Shown here: in pieces, positions 11,013 through 23,743 of the stretch
Layout: each line of letters opens with the position of its first letter
Numbering within the stretch: position 1 is the stretch's first letter
Assembly (NCBI RefSeq): GCF_000524195.1
Contig: NW_020170390.1
Span: 317,192 to 381,191 of the forward strand
Direction of reading: 5' to 3'
DNA from: Echinococcus granulosus
Lineage: Eukaryota > Platyhelminthes > Cestoda > Cyclophyllidea > Taeniidae
DNA length: 64,000 nucleotides
Notes under the pieces: generated by a model
Told to the model about the DNA's origin: nothing
What the model saw: the letters and a program-made list of their open reading frames with translations, nothing else
Database searches by the model: none
Made by a program: the position numbers and the translations under genes

Positions 11013-12382
11013 ACATTTGAGGCAATTTTGAAAGATAATACAGTATTCACGTATGCATTCTTCCACTTTTCGCAGCATTTTCGGCGCTTCTTTCCATTGG
11101 GTGTTTTGGCGGTGGCTTCTAGAGCTGGGGTTGGTACAGCGACGCTCTATTCAAACAACAAGGGCGCGTTGGTTTTCATAAGAGTGAGCACTGCTGACTG
11201 TGGGGACGGCAACCAGATAGAAGCCCCCTGCGGAAGGAGAGGTGGAGGCAGAGGACACGGGTGGCTGCGGCAGAGGTGGGGTGTGGTGGTGGTTCAGCAG
11301 CAGCGATGAAAGCGGCAGTGTCCTACTAAGGTAGATATAGTCGTCGCTGAGGCGCCGTCTACGCTGCCGCGTCCGATCGGAGTGTGCAACAGTGTGAGGC
11401 GATGTGCGCGTCTGCCGTTGTTGGGCAAGCGTTTCGGTGACTGTTTCTAAATCTAAAATAATAGGACTACTCTACCATCTATCACGGTCTAGCCCCCACT
11501 GATATTCAAAACGCATAACTTTGAAGGATACTATTCGAGTTGTGACTTGTAGTTACCTAATAACATCGGTGTTTCCAAAGAGGGGACCGTCTCAGATACA
11601 ATAGAGGGTTTCCAAGTTTCACGATCCTATAAGACGAAAGAAAACTCGGACTAACATTTGCACAAAGAGCTGAGTGTTTGGTTTTAGTGAGTATTTAGAT
11701 AACAATAGAGCGCCTGTTGCAAGTAATGACGAGAAACTCGGTTTTTATAAGCCTGACAAGCATAACAACCTCAAATAGTAACTTGAATGGATAGTTCAGC
11801 CAGGCGAGTGCTTCACAGATTGAAAAGAAAATAGGGTTTTACTAGGAAACGAGCTCAATGCAATAGGCGCTTGCAAGTGCTGTCCATTTTTTTTCTGGAC
11901 ATTAGTTAAAGTTACTCGTCTACCACTTTTAAATCTACCGAAAAGAACTGTCAAATACTTTGCGCTAGATACCATAAATAAAAACTAAACCATAAGTAAG
12001 ACGATAACAGTAGCTTCCATGTCAAGAGGGGAATATAGTGAATAGAGATTTGTACGCACCATATTTGGCTTATAAGTGCATGTAGTGGCACTGGTAGGAA
12101 TCACCCGTGCCAGGGTGTTCACGTGTTCACTCAAGAGAGTGTGAAGAAAACGAGAACCTTTGCACTTGAAAATAAATACCCCGGCTGAAGAGAAGAGTAA
12201 ACACTAATGTAGGGTACTACTTAAATAGCAGAACGTAAAGGAATATGTTTCATTATATTCAAATCGGTGAAGGAAACTAGATGTGAAGACGAATTAAAGT
12301 TGGTAGAAGTGACAACTTGATGCCGAAAAACTTACCCACACAGGAATAAAATCAAGTAATTAATAGGAAAATATGGACAAAA
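11013..12382. other. Intergenic, no supported gene
   Basis: Region downstream of CRLS1. A GC-richer patch (about 11100-11400) has a 93-codon open frame, but its translation is low-complexity Gly/Arg and I see no splice context or family. Possibly a 3' UTR or an unrelated GC-rich element. Confidence 0.4.
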
Positions 12383-12930
12383 TCATGGGAACAAAAACCA
12401 AAAAAGCGCATAAAATGACAAGGAGTCCAACGCACACACAGCACATCGACGGCCTGCTTCAAAGGCAAACAGGTGTTTGCAGTAGCCATAACCGCGTAGA
12501 CCAACAATAGGCCATCTCGCAACTTTGGTAATATTATGTTCGGAATACCGGTAAAGTAAGTCATAATAGGTGAGCTCCAACTTCCCATTCGACACCTGCC
12601 AACCGGTTTCATTCAAGAGACGAGCTTTACATGAGCAATAAATTTGTGGCTGCAGAGAAGGCGCGATTCCTTGATGACGACAGGAGGGACCACCTGTACA
12701 TTCGGAGAGATCATAATCTCCATCTAGAACGGGACATCCATCGTCAAGGCTGCAAGAATTCGCGGCAATGTAACTGTGTCTGGTACCCATTTTTTACCGC
12801 ATGCACATGGCTTAAGGGCGGTTAAGACGTCACGACCTTGGATGCAAGCATTTGTAGCATGGACATCTCCATTATTTGTTACGTAATATAATGTCTTAAT
12901 TAAATGGTCCAATGAATATTACTGATAGAA
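12383..12930 (-). CDS. Candidate cysteine-rich protein, exons only, unidentified
   Basis: A likely coding stretch on the minus strand. One open frame around 12893-12798 reads TLYYVTNNGDVHATNACIQG and on to LKPCAC. After a 76-nt GT-AG intron (phase 1 on both sides) it continues as DGDYDLSECTGGPSCRHQG and IYCSCKARLLNETGW. The Cys spacing (CxC, then C.....C) recalls three-finger ectodomains such as those of TGF-beta type I receptors, but the closing CC...CN motif and any kinase exons are missing, so that link is weak. Downstream frames become hydrophobic near 12440-12380, which could be a membrane segment. A 44-nt possible exon at 13024-12981 has a good acceptor and donor. Start, end and identity are unknown. 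Confidence 0.3.
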
Positions 12931-13481
12931 TTAGTGAGGATCAAAGCTACTAAAGCTCGCCGTATCGGCATCGACGTTACCTAAGAAATACTCAGAAATA
13001 TGTTTGTATGAGCTATGGTCGGATCTGAAAAAAACGTAAAATAGTACATATTTTTGGCAAGGTATAAACTTGGTTAAAACAACGCTGAGTGGACGTTGGC
13101 CAAGTAGCAGCATGGACATATTTTACTTTTCCGTTTATTAGGGCACCATGCGATTGAATGAGTTTAAAGTCCGTGCGAAAATAGCCAATCTTGGGACAGA
13201 ATGGGCAAAAACGGTGCTTCGTGTGCTTATACCTGTCATACCTCAAACTCTACCCATTAGTTATAAATAAAGTTTACTAATGGGGCATATTCATTTCTAG
13301 ATGTCATATTTATTTGAAATATTTTCGTTGATTACGTGGGTCGCACAATAAAACAATTGTGTGACCTTCAAGCGGTTTTGCCGCTGCTATTTCCCTTGGT
13401 GGGTTTGTTTGCCTACATTAAGAATGGCTTTACCTACCGATATATGAGTGAACAGCATCAATATACTATCCACATTTTACC

Positions 13482-16400
13482 ATGAACAAGTTAGAAAATG
13501 TGCTTACTGCCCTTGGGTGGACGCTCAGCTCTCTTGAAAGGGTACGTCATATTTTGTGGGCGCAGATCACTAACTCAAGCTTAGGCACGCCTTGTTATAA
13601 GTTTAGTTGCTGTATTTTCATCGTGGACTTGCAGTGAGATGTGCAGTATTATCATGATTTTGGCGTCATCTGTATTTAAGTAGGTTAAACTCCTGCTTCT
13701 TCTTAATTCTCATATTGACTTTTACCTACCAGTATACTCTTGAGGTAATTTCCTGTTCGTTGTCTTGCACGCGATTTGCTCCTTGAATTGGCGTTTTCCA
13801 GTGCACCAATTTTTATTTTATTTGTTTTTCTTTACACTAGGCGTCTGATTCTCAGATTTGTCCCTTGGATAAAGGTCACCTAGTGCCCCGTGACCGCCTG
13901 GATGCTCATCTTGATAAATGTCGCTTACGGCAAAGAGGATATTCAAGGAAGGAAGTTGTAAACATTGTCGACTCTTTAACGGTTATTCTTATCATCACTG
14001 CTTCTCCGAACAGCCTTTTTTCGACTTTAGATACACACCTGTGCTTGTTGTTATGGGATGTCATTTGCAATTTCTAATCATTGATAGCAAATATTCGTTT
14101 GTGAGACCAACGTCCACTAGATACGATTCCTAATGTTCCGTCCTTTTAATCAAGCCCAAGTTTACCCATTTTGCCTCATATTTTGGATTTGCATTTGGGA
14201 TTGTATGTGCCTTTGTTAACAGGTCCTGTTTTGTGGTCCCCTTGCGATTTTCACGTGGTAGAATAACGTGCATGAAGTGTTAAAGTGCTACTTTGAGTAT
14301 CATGATATTGTGCCTTCATCTATCTTTTGCATTCCGAATAGTAATCTAACCAGCCGTTTTTCCACCTAGTATCACCACGTGGAAATGGTTTTTGAAATTG
14401 TACTGAAACCGTTTAAGTATGCATTTTGTTTGCAGGAGGCACTATGGAAATATGATGATAAAGAAATTCGAAAATTTTCTGATGCGGGTGGACAGTCAAA
14501 CAAGTCCTTGAACTTATCCATACCTACCATACTTAACCAACCTGAGAAGCAACCCACTCTCGGATTTCATAAACCAGGTCGGGTTCTTCTCCGACGTGTC
14601 AACACTTTTATTAATGCTTCATGCATTCCTCTCTTCTATGAAACCTGTTGTTGTTCATTTAAATAAGACGCTCTTATAAAAGAATAGTGAGATCTAGAGG
14701 TAAAGATTTGCGTCTTAAGTTGGTTCAAATGTTAGAAGAGCGTGTAATACTGAACGTGCACACGTACGACTTCCAAAGAGTGTCTGTTTCCTTACTTTTT
14801 TAATGTGAGCGTTAATCGCACTGATGGATATTTCCACGGTTGATTTGCCCTATTAAAAGCGCATCTGTTGAAAGAGTACCCATAAATGGCCCTTTACATA
14901 GGTGGTTGCATCATGGTGTTCTGAGAATTGCCACTTGCTTCTGGTGTACCATGTTATATCGTCTAGGAATTCATGATCCTCCATTGCCACGCCCTATCGA
15001 AATAAAAGACATTAAATCTGCGTAATGTACTATGAATTCCAACTGTAGTTAGTGCGTAATTGCTTCGCTCTGTCAATATTGGTATAATCCTCGATGCTAG
15101 GCTGTAGAAAATGTGGAGATCGGTTTGTTTTATTTTTTTTTTAGTCTAAAAAAGTTGGGCGAATCGGTTCGCAACTTGATAAGCAAACTGGTGCTTTTAA
15201 ACAAAATTAAATAGCTTTCGAATATTGCCTTTAATGCCAGGTCATGAAAAGGGAGGTGTGTCCGTTCAAGAGTTGGCCTTCGTGAGGGACCTCAAACGGC
15301 GAAGGCAGAGCTACCGCGGAATTCACACCGCAAAAAAGTCTTACATTGAAGTGAGCGAATTCTTTCTTTATATGGACGGCTTTCTTTATTCCTTACCAAT
15401 GTTACTGCCTTCATGTGTACCACATGCTTGTATTTCTTACTTTGCGGTTTTTTGTGGTTAAGGTTCTGCGCGAAGTCATAGAACATCACGCTGCGCTTTT
15501 GAACCATTCTGCAAATCCAGATCAGTGAGTACACTACTGTTCGCGTCGAGTACTTCGGAAGTAGTGCACTATTCGCACACTCATATTAAACACTCTTTGA
15601 TATGCAGAAGGCTTAATTGATATTTATGGCTTGATGACATTGTATTGAGCATTCCTCTTTATGTCATTGCGGAGACGTGGAAGGCTTTGATAAACGCTTT
15701 TTGCCTCCTCTGTCCCCTTTCTGTTTTAAGAGGCATTCACTTTGGTTATTTTTAAAAATCGCATGCAATGCTTCTACACAAAGTAATTTTGCGTATTTTT
15801 AATTACGATTAATTGTTTTCTGTGTAAATGCAATGAAACGTTTTTCTTAGTCGCGTGGTACTTAATCACCTTAATTTCTTCGTTGATTTTAAACACGTAC
15901 TGGACGTTTTAAAGTCCCTCTAGCTCTATAAACTCTTAAGAGCACAGCGCCATTCTAGATTTTGACTTAAAGATGGATCGCAGCAAAACTATGCGTGTAA
16001 TTTTCACCGTTTACCTGCCTTTTATGGCTTTGAATCTGACTTTATGACTTGGAGTTAACGGGACCATTTAGGTTCACACAAGTCGTTAATTCACGTGAAT
16101 CAAACCAATTCGCCAGAAAGACGGCTTCGAGTTTAAAAGAAACCATTTCAACATTTGATGTCGTAAACGTTCCCGTTTCGGCTATGACATGAAACCTCGC
16201 CAATGAGGACTAAGACAGAACCAAATGAAGGGGGTAGGAATGAGACAAATGTTGGTATTTTCAAGCCAATTTAAACTTGTACAATGCTCCAATTTAGTAA
16301 TCGGGGCTCTTCGTTTATCCTTTCTCCCTATAAAATCGCGTAGTACATCATTCACGCACAGAAAAATGTCTCAATTGGGGAAATCGTAAAACCTTGACGA

Positions 16401-18178
16401 AGGGGTGGAGTCTGATGTTAATACATCCTGTTCCTCTAAATGATAACCACTTTTTTTGTCATTAAACAACCATAATATACATAGTTTATATGGTAATAGG
16501 TAGTTCTATAGTTGGAAGATGAAGGAACGATGGGGGCAGATGTGGCTGTTTTTTGCTTCTAGAAGTAAAACGTCCAAAGGTGGAGCTCACGTGTTTTCAT
16601 CTCGATGAAAAGATTTTTGACCCCAGTAGACATGCTCTTAGCAAACAGAATACTTAAAGAAGCTTTTATGGCTACTTAACTTTTACTATCAAAAAACGTA
16701 CGAACTTAGTTAGCTGCCTTATGGTATCCAGCGCTCGAATGTGGTCATGCTTATGTAAGTATTCACTCTGAATCAGTAATACATTTAGTTTCATTCTTTG
16801 GATTTGAACCACCTATGTGACCTTTCTGTTTAGAGTCCGAAACAGTCTCATAGTATTTGTTTGCAACTGCTCCTCGATTGAACTTGTTCGAACCGTTTAA
16901 AATGGCATGTGTCCTACTTCTATACATGTAGAAATTTCTACCTTCTTCATAAACGCTTTAATACTTTTCTAGGCAGAAAAGCTGGGTTTGGGTCCTTTTG
17001 AATATTTTCAGTTCAAAATTTCCAAACAACAATCCATAAATCATAACGCCATATCCTATCTCCCCAAATATCGCAATCTTCTTGCCGGAATGTTCTATTG
17101 TAATATGAGACGGACAAGTTACAAAGAATGGTTATTCTCAGACAAATTAAACCCTACACCTACTTTTCTTGTTTTAAGCTCAACCAACCTTAGTGCAACT
17201 CGATTTAATAAGGTGTGTGTTGCATATTTGTGATACTAGTATGGGGAAATTATTTTTTTCAAAAAAGTCAGCGGCTACTTGTGCACTAGTCATTTGCATA
17301 GTGATATTGGGGTCAACCAGACGTTTGTCTGGCATCAATTTGTTTTTTTTTTTTTTGATTGAGATTCCTCTGATTCGTCTTTGAGACATCTAAAGAGGAT
17401 CCATAAATAATTTTTAGGCTTATTCGGGCCTCGTGAAAATATTAGTCAGAGACGCCACTTGTTTCGACTGGTGGCTTTTTAGCCGCTACCCTTTCGTCGC
17501 GTTGTACTTAATTCCCCAGTTTTGTTGCCTTTGTCGCCCCTGAGCAATCAAAGATCAAAAAAGGAACTAAATCCCTTTATTTTTGCATTATGCTAGGAAT
17601 CTACCTTATCCTTATCGGGAGGACGCACAAGATGTGAAATTGAGAAAAACCCCCGATAGGCAGTGCAGGTGATTTAAAGGTTTTTGAGAACTTCATTTAT
17701 TTACCTCTATTTTCCTTTCGTTCTGTTCCTTTTTTTTCGTTTCTTAAGACGGTCAAATCAGTTTTCATATTCTTGCTCAAATTCGATGCGCACATCAGAG
17801 CGCCACCACAGGTATGCTCCCGTTGTACTTCTTTAAACTTATTATTTGATTTTGTAATTGCTTTTGTGAAACATGACGGATTGTCTTTCTATTTTGTGCA
17901 GCCCTCAAAAACTTGTAAAGTTTTTTTTGACACATTGTAGTGTTCACGAATTTCGATTCGATTTAATGTTATGTAAGGCAGTGGGAGTTAAACTAGCACG
18001 TCGGTAAATAAATAAATCTCACGCTATGCGATCGTTCCTTGCCAATTTAATAGTTCCAAATTTAAACATTTCTCTCACCATCTCAAGCCGAGGGGAACAG
18101 ATCCACCGATATTCTCCGCACCGCTCCTCTCGTCACGGAGAACAAAACCGATCAGGTGACAGGAGGCGCTGGCGTTAG
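13482..18178 (+). CDS. SNRNP48: U11/U12 snRNP 48 kDa protein (minor spliceosome)
   Basis: Recognises 5' splice sites of U12-type introns as part of the U11/U12 di-snRNP. Secure exons: 13482-13541 (MNKLENVLTALGWTLSSLER), 13841-13957, 15241-15350, 15463-15524, 17749-17811, 18088-18178 (stop). The second exon holds the CHHC zinc finger: CPLDKGHLVPRDRLDAHLDK then C, followed by RLRQRGYSRKE as in the human protein. The 15241 exon has FVRDLKRRRQSYRGIHTAKK, matching the conserved YKRRRQSYR...TKKSYTE block. The last two exons give an Arg/Ser/His-rich tail ending NRSGDRRRWR. Phases agree for exons 1-2 and for 15241 through 18178. Probable middle exons are 14436-14577 (contains SIPTILN) and about 14860-15020 (contains VPINGPLHRW), but their exact junctions do not close in phase, so a small exon or a boundary is missing there. 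Human protein is 339 aa; this one looks similar in length. Confidence 0.82.
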
Positions 18179-18620
18179 GCAACTGCACCATTCTGCTACT
18201 GTCGTTCTCGCTGCTTGTTGGTTTAGTAAACGTCTGTGTTCATGTAAATACATACACCTGTCTGCTTGTCACATCTGTATGGTCTCCTTCCTACTGCCTC
18301 TGCGCTTAAGCCCTTATTACTTTTGCAGTAAGAGCTCTGCCATTGCACTGATTCTTGAATTGTGACCAACTTTCTTCCAGTTGCTAAAATGCCCTAGAAG
18401 TTGCTTGTACCTCTCACGTCTCCTCCTATTCGCCACACAGATTTTTGCATTGGCCAACCATTGGCGAATCACAATTCCCTTTCACTATCAGCCTGTTCCA
18501 CTCAATACATTAAAATGAGTCCATCTCCATCGTTAGCGGACACTGCTTTGACGTTTTTTCGTTCAGTTGCTATCGTTTACCGACTCCTTTTGCTTTTCAA
18601 ACGTCGATGCAATTGAACAG

Positions 18621-19019
18621 GCACAAATTCATGGGAATTCTGATCTGGTATCTAAATTACCAGTCGTTTTCGCTTGCGTTTAAGTGGCAAAGTTCGTTGC
18701 CTGGAGCGCTTCTACTGCTGTCACTAGATTGCTTAACACTAACAAGGTTTCAGGGCGTGTGCTTCACGGCTCTTCCTCATCATTTTATATCACGGGCCAG
18801 AGAACAGCACGTGTGGAAAGGTGTATTCGAGCGGTTAAGCACCATCCCCGTTTTTCCACTTGGCTTGCGCGCGATGAGGTTTGAAAATGCCTAATAATAC
18901 CAAGTCAAACTCGTTCGCAGTGGGAACAAATGCGTCGGAATGTCACGCAATTGCGATATCAGGGTCTGCACGATTTTGAGTTAGTTTGGCTGCGAGGGAG
19001 TCACGTGCATTTGTTTTAG
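18621..19019 (+). CDS. Last three exons of an unidentified gene
   Basis: Three phase-0 exons with GT-AG borders: 18621-18647 (AQIHGNSDL), 18693-18878, and 18921-19019 ending in TAG. The two introns are 45 and 42 nt, the micro-intron size of neighbouring genes. The joined peptide of 103 residues includes FVAWSASTAVTRLLN, ARVERCIRAVKHHPRFSTW and WEQMRRNVTQLRYQGLHDF and ends GSHVHLF. I do not recognise the family. The alpha-helical ASTAVTRLL piece faintly recalls talin/HIP1-type I/LWEQ modules, but not enough to name it. Earlier exons may lie between 18180 and 18620 (an open frame follows the acceptor at about 18380), though no start was found. Confidence 0.45.
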
Positions 19020-22000
19020 TGACAATTGGGATGTTTTGAACCCAAAGTTGCTCCTAGTTGTGTGGTTCTTTGAATTCTAAAACCTTACGATGCTTCGTTT
19101 TAGGGTGCGCTCATTGATGGTATTTCAAAAGCAAACTTAATGGTAAAAAGTACCAACATTGGGAGGTGTCGAAGTATTTTGTCATTCTAGCTAAACGGAA
19201 TGAAATTCTGGCTCCAGTTGTGTATACCTCTATCTAGTGAGTATCAATTTGTTTGAATTCGACTGATTTTTTTATGTAAAAGGTTCCCATATATACTTCT
19301 ATCAAACAGAAATACGCCCAAGAAACAAATTTTTACAAAGATACTTTTAGTATCATTTGTCCCTGCAATGCACTAAGCGATATCGACTGGATGGAATCTC
19401 AAGCTAGCCGAATTTTATTAGTTGAGAACCATATATATGACAAAGGTGTCCTCTGAATCTTTATGAGGTAGTGGGATTGAAACGCTTGAAAAGAGGCCCC
19501 TATGCGCAACTGATAAAGTATGCTGCAGTGAAACGGCAACTTGGGCGGAAACTGAGCAAGTAGTCTGGCGTTAACAAATGCGGTCTATTTTGGGTAACCA
19601 CCTGAAGAGGACTGAAAGGAAATGCGAAGTGGGTGCAAAGGGAAGAATAGCTTCTGTGGTACTGCACCGCACGTGTGGTCATCGAGGCGAAATTACTCAA
19701 GTAACGGGCACAAATTCTTAGCGAGGAACTAATCTGGGTGTATGGAAGCCCGCACTTAGAGAAAATTAATTAAACCACTTTCGTCATTGCGGGAACATCT
19801 CTTTTCACTGATAAACCCCAAGACTGCACTGGGGGTGGGAGCTTCGTTGCAGAGAATCCTTTTCCCCTTTTAAACTCTCAGTAAACGGTGTGTTCACTCA
19901 AGGCCCTCAGAGGTGTACATAAATATAGTTACATGAAACTACTCAGCTCATAATATTGTGAAGTACCTTGTAGAAATTCTGGGATTTATTAGCCTATGCA
20001 AATATCTAGGTTAGCTTCAAGTGCTTAAAGAAAAAGCAATTCTTTGTAAGGCGATGGTCATCTACAAGTGGTCGCAGAATTAATCGGCCGTGCAAGTTCC
20101 AGCAAAATTTTTTCGTTCGCTAAGGATCTTCATAATGAATTAGAAAATGTGTGCGTGTGTGTGTCCTTATGCATATGTGTACCGTGTATTGTTACCTCCT
20201 CTTATCGTTAAACAGAATAATATGGAATCTGTCAGCACAGCTTACCAAGCTTTGATGTTTTCTGCTAACATTTTCCATGATTACATGATTTGATACAAAC
20301 GTATTTTAGTTGTTAAGGTGGCACAAAATATTAGCTGTCAAACCTAGTTAATTGAAAAATCATAGCACGCCTCATCATGTAGAGGCTGGGTAGAGCTGGT
20401 CGGAAATAAATCGGTTATTAATCGGGAAATAACTTTTGGCCAAAAAATGGCAAGGACTTTCACGTTCGCTTCCTCCCACCCAATTTTTGAATGGTGATCT
20501 ACTTCCATCTTCTTTAATCCTAATACAGCAGGAATATTTCAAACAAAATCATAATTTAAAGCTGTAATATAGCTGTCAGATTATCTCATTGCATCATTTG
20601 CTGAAATACATACTAATTCAATCTAGAACTTAATTTAAATGTCACCTCGGTATAAACGGACTCAAATCCGACTACTCAGAGTAATTAATAGCCCTATACA
20701 GAAGGCGGCTTTATTTAAGTAACGATTCTTTATTCGACCGATAACTAAAGGATAAAAATCTCATTTCTTGGTATTAAAGACACTTTGTTGCAATCTTGGC
20801 TTTTTATCAAATCAAAATAAAGACGCCTGAGCAGCTCTATCAATCGGTCCGAAAACTGTATTTTCGTGTTCCCCCCCGAAGGCGCTAGGAACCACTTTTG
20901 ATCTTCTGTTCGCATACAGACAGTTTTGGCAGGGCGCTCGCAACGGTCAAAGGCTCATGTGCGGCCACAGTTACGCAAAGTCACTTGTCCACCACAAGTA
21001 CCGTCAGCCTCATTGCCCACCACTGGCGACCGGACACAATAGCCTCAAGCGATGAGAGGCACATTTTCTTGGGTGTGGTTAAGCTCATGTAAGGCGATAA
21101 GAAAATTCACCACTACTCCCATCTACAAAACGGTCCTCAAATGAAGCCCCTCATTTTTTACTTCTATCCTCACTTGCCCATGTTATTTGGCTGCCCATTG
21201 AGCTTAAAAGGCAAAAAGTTCAAATAAAGCTAATGATTGTGACAAAAGTGTGGCTATAATACCAGTGATTATAGTCAACCAATTTTCACAGGATTTTTTG
21301 CATTCTTTATCAAAGAAATAACCTTTTATTCTCTATTTCTTTCCGTACGATTGAAGGAATAGACTGGAGGAAACGGAAATTTTACAATTTATAAAAAGAA
21401 ACAAATATTCGAGCTTTGAATTAGGATATAACGATTTATGGACCCCTCCATCACAGATACAAGGATGGTTTCAAAGACAATCCCAGTTTCCCATTTTATG
21501 CCAACATGGGAAAGGCAAAGACCATGCGCTGGAATTATAGGCACACATTCAAAAGATGGAGAGCCGAGGTACTTATGCCTCGTAACCCCGTGAAAAATTG
21601 CTTAACGATTCAAAGATTCTTACTGTTTATGACAATTTATTACGGATTTTGAAAATGTTATTAGGAATAAACATTTACTTCACAACTTTTAAAAAGAAGC
21701 TTTACATTATTAGATGCCCATCAAAGCACAAATGTCGGAATGATTTGTTACTGCTGCGCTAGATTCAATGTCTCTTTGAATGTGGTGTTTTATGCTACAC
21801 AGAATCCGCAATCATCCCAAGTCAGCTTCACTTACTTATTCCTTAATTTTGAATAGTAACAGACGAGACTTACCGGAAATGAAGCGGTTAGTATGTAAAG
21901 CATTGCGCGATTCATGTTTTAGATTGACGCGTCTTTTTTGGAAGTACCTTAATCCCTCTTGAGCAGTATCACGCTTTAAATTAGCATCGAGATCTTTTTG

Positions 22001-22690
22001 ATATCCCTTGTTGAACCATTTTTGACCGAAATGAAAACATTAATTTCGCTCTCCCCTTATTCCTCCCATAGCCAGGATAGCTAGATGTAAATGAGCAGAG
22101 ATGACTGAATAAGGGAGTTTCGACAATCGGAATGAATTCCCCAATTTCGCTTTCTACAACTTCCCGACATCTGAACAGTGAGACCCGCTGCAAGATTTCA
22201 GGTGGATGCTCTAAACAAATCGCTTTAAAAAAATAATAAACCCCGAACAATTAATGTCCTCCGGCTTTTCCACAATAGCCAATGTTCTTCAAATAATAGC
22301 ACGAAACTGTATGCATTTATACTTTGTGAATATCTTAAAACCAACACGAAAGTTCCATCTTGAAGTTTTTATGCAGGATTTTACCTTTCCAGTTCGCGGT
22401 AGGGTCTCCTACTTCAGTCAGATACCTGAAAGCAAAATGAAGATAACTAAGAAATACTTAAAGGCCGAGTACTATTTAACTAGTGGCCCTCTAAATAAAT
22501 GGGCATTTGATGAAGCTCACTGATGTAGACATTGAGTAATAAAAATGGAGAGATTGCTCTTGAATTTGCCCTTAGCAAGCTCCAAATATCGCTTCATTTT
22601 ATTGGCCAACAGATCTGATGACATGTTGACCAATCGCAATGAAGATTGTCTACCGTTACATAAACCAACAGTCCCCCTACTACCATCATA
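19020..22690. other. Intergenic, 3.7 kb without supported gene
   Basis: AT-rich sequence with short ORFs only. A short GT-rich microsatellite lies near 20150-20180. No transposon domain, tRNA or splice-linked exon chain was recognised. Confidence 0.4.
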
Positions 22691-22699
22691 TTAAGAACA

Positions 22700-23743
22700 G
22701 TGATGTTTGTTGAGAACATCCTGCCCAAATGGTCTTCGGCCAGTTCCCTGACAGCCTCTCTTCGAGTACAACAGATACTCTATCAACTTTCACCAACTTG
22801 TGTGTGTCCAAATTTTTCCGGGATGGTCCAGGAACTCCATCATCATCAAGCCGTCTCAAACTCCCCCGTGTGCGAAGATGAAAACTCCCGACCTACACAT
22901 CTCATTGCCCTTGCTCTGGAGACATCACGTGCGCACTCCTCTGATGGTAGGCTGTCAAATCTGTCTAGTAAGAGCAAAGCACAAAATCGGAGGCGTAGGG
23001 GACCTCGTCTGATGTCAGAGGACTTAAGTAATAAAATCAAAATGAATGACATTGAACTTCTCTTCCAACAATGTCCGAAGGGCATTTATTCCTTGTCTCG
23101 ATACTCACCGCCATTTCGAAAAGACTCTACTGACCCTCGAAACACCCTGCAATTTCGCCACTTGGCTGAGGGGTCTGTGAAACTGGCCATGTCCTGCTGG
23201 TCAGCCGGTCGCCAGAATATACCTGTAATTAGAATACACGACGAAAATACTGACGATACTGGTCACTCTAATCAGTTCCCTGGTATTAAACGAAGCAATA
23301 GCCTTAATTTTGTTGAATTAGAAACGCATGATGACGGCACCGAGGCGAGGACACTGTTCGAAGAAGTGATCCAGGTCCCATCGTCATCCGCTGCCAATGG
23401 CATCTCTTATTCCTTCGCAGAATTCGATGAACTTCGCGCGTCGGTGTACTCGGTACATGGAAGTACGAAAAGTGGTAGTGCATCACCTCTGGCTTTGGTT
23501 GTTCTGAGGAATAACGGTCATCTCCAGAAGTCACTTGAAAATCAAAGATGTAGGAGCTTAAACGACATCAATCGGGATACAGAGTTTGCAAACGCAGGGC
23601 CGCCGATTCGCAGGGTCTCCTCCGATTTCAATCTCTCACCTCCAAACGCAGAGTCGACAACAGAGCTTTTCGAGACGGCCAATATTTTGGGACAGGCTCT
23701 GGAAATGCATTTGAAGCAACAGGCCAGCATTCAGACTGTGTGA
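22700..23743 (+). CDS. Ser-rich orphan protein, single long (probably terminal) exon
   Basis: The longest uninterrupted plus-strand frame in the window: 347 codons ending TGA at 23741-23743. I recognise no family. It is Ser/Asn-rich and charged. It has a basic patch (KAQNRRRRGPRLMSEDLS), followed by a more ordered segment (NDIELLFQQCPKGIYSLSRY), and several basophilic-kinase-like sites (KRSNSL, CRSLND, RRVSSDFNL) that could bind 14-3-3 when phosphorylated. There are no membrane segments. The first Met may be internal: an acceptor (AAGAACAG) lies immediately upstream, so this may be the last exon of a larger gene. Codon use and GC are higher than in the flanks, which supports real coding. Confidence 0.65.
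   Translation: MMFVENILPKWSSASSLTASLRVQQILYQLSPTCVCPNFSGMVQELHHHQAVSNSPVCEDENSRPTHLIALALETSRAHSSDGRLSNLSSKSKAQNRRRRGPRLMSEDLSNKIKMNDIELLFQQCPKGIYSLSRYSPPFRKDSTDPRNTLQFRHLAEGSVKLAMSCWSAGRQNIPVIRIHDENTDDTGHSNQFPGIKRSNSLNFVELETHDDGTEARTLFEEVIQVPSSSAANGISYSFAEFDELRASVYSVHGSTKSGSASPLALVVLRNNGHLQKSLENQRCRSLNDINRDTEFANAGPPIRRVSSDFNLSPPNAESTTELFETANILGQALEMHLKQQASIQTV

Noticed and set aside
11028..11309. Gly/Arg-rich 93-codon ORF after CRLS1
   Set aside because: Low complexity, GC-driven, no homology or splice evidence.
14014..14040. Small possible SNRNP48 exon reading PFFDFRYTP
   Set aside because: Resembles the family at first sight, but the 14436 exon (with SIPTILN) aligns to the same region and has better borders.
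16973..17212. 80-codon phase-0 frame with acceptor and donor, plus a 13-codon frame at 17902-17940
   Set aside because: Both could extend as a gene through 17749-17811, but that 63-nt exon fits SNRNP48 better in another phase (all junctions close and the tail is Ser/Arg-rich). The 16973 frame cannot join in that phase. Left uncalled.
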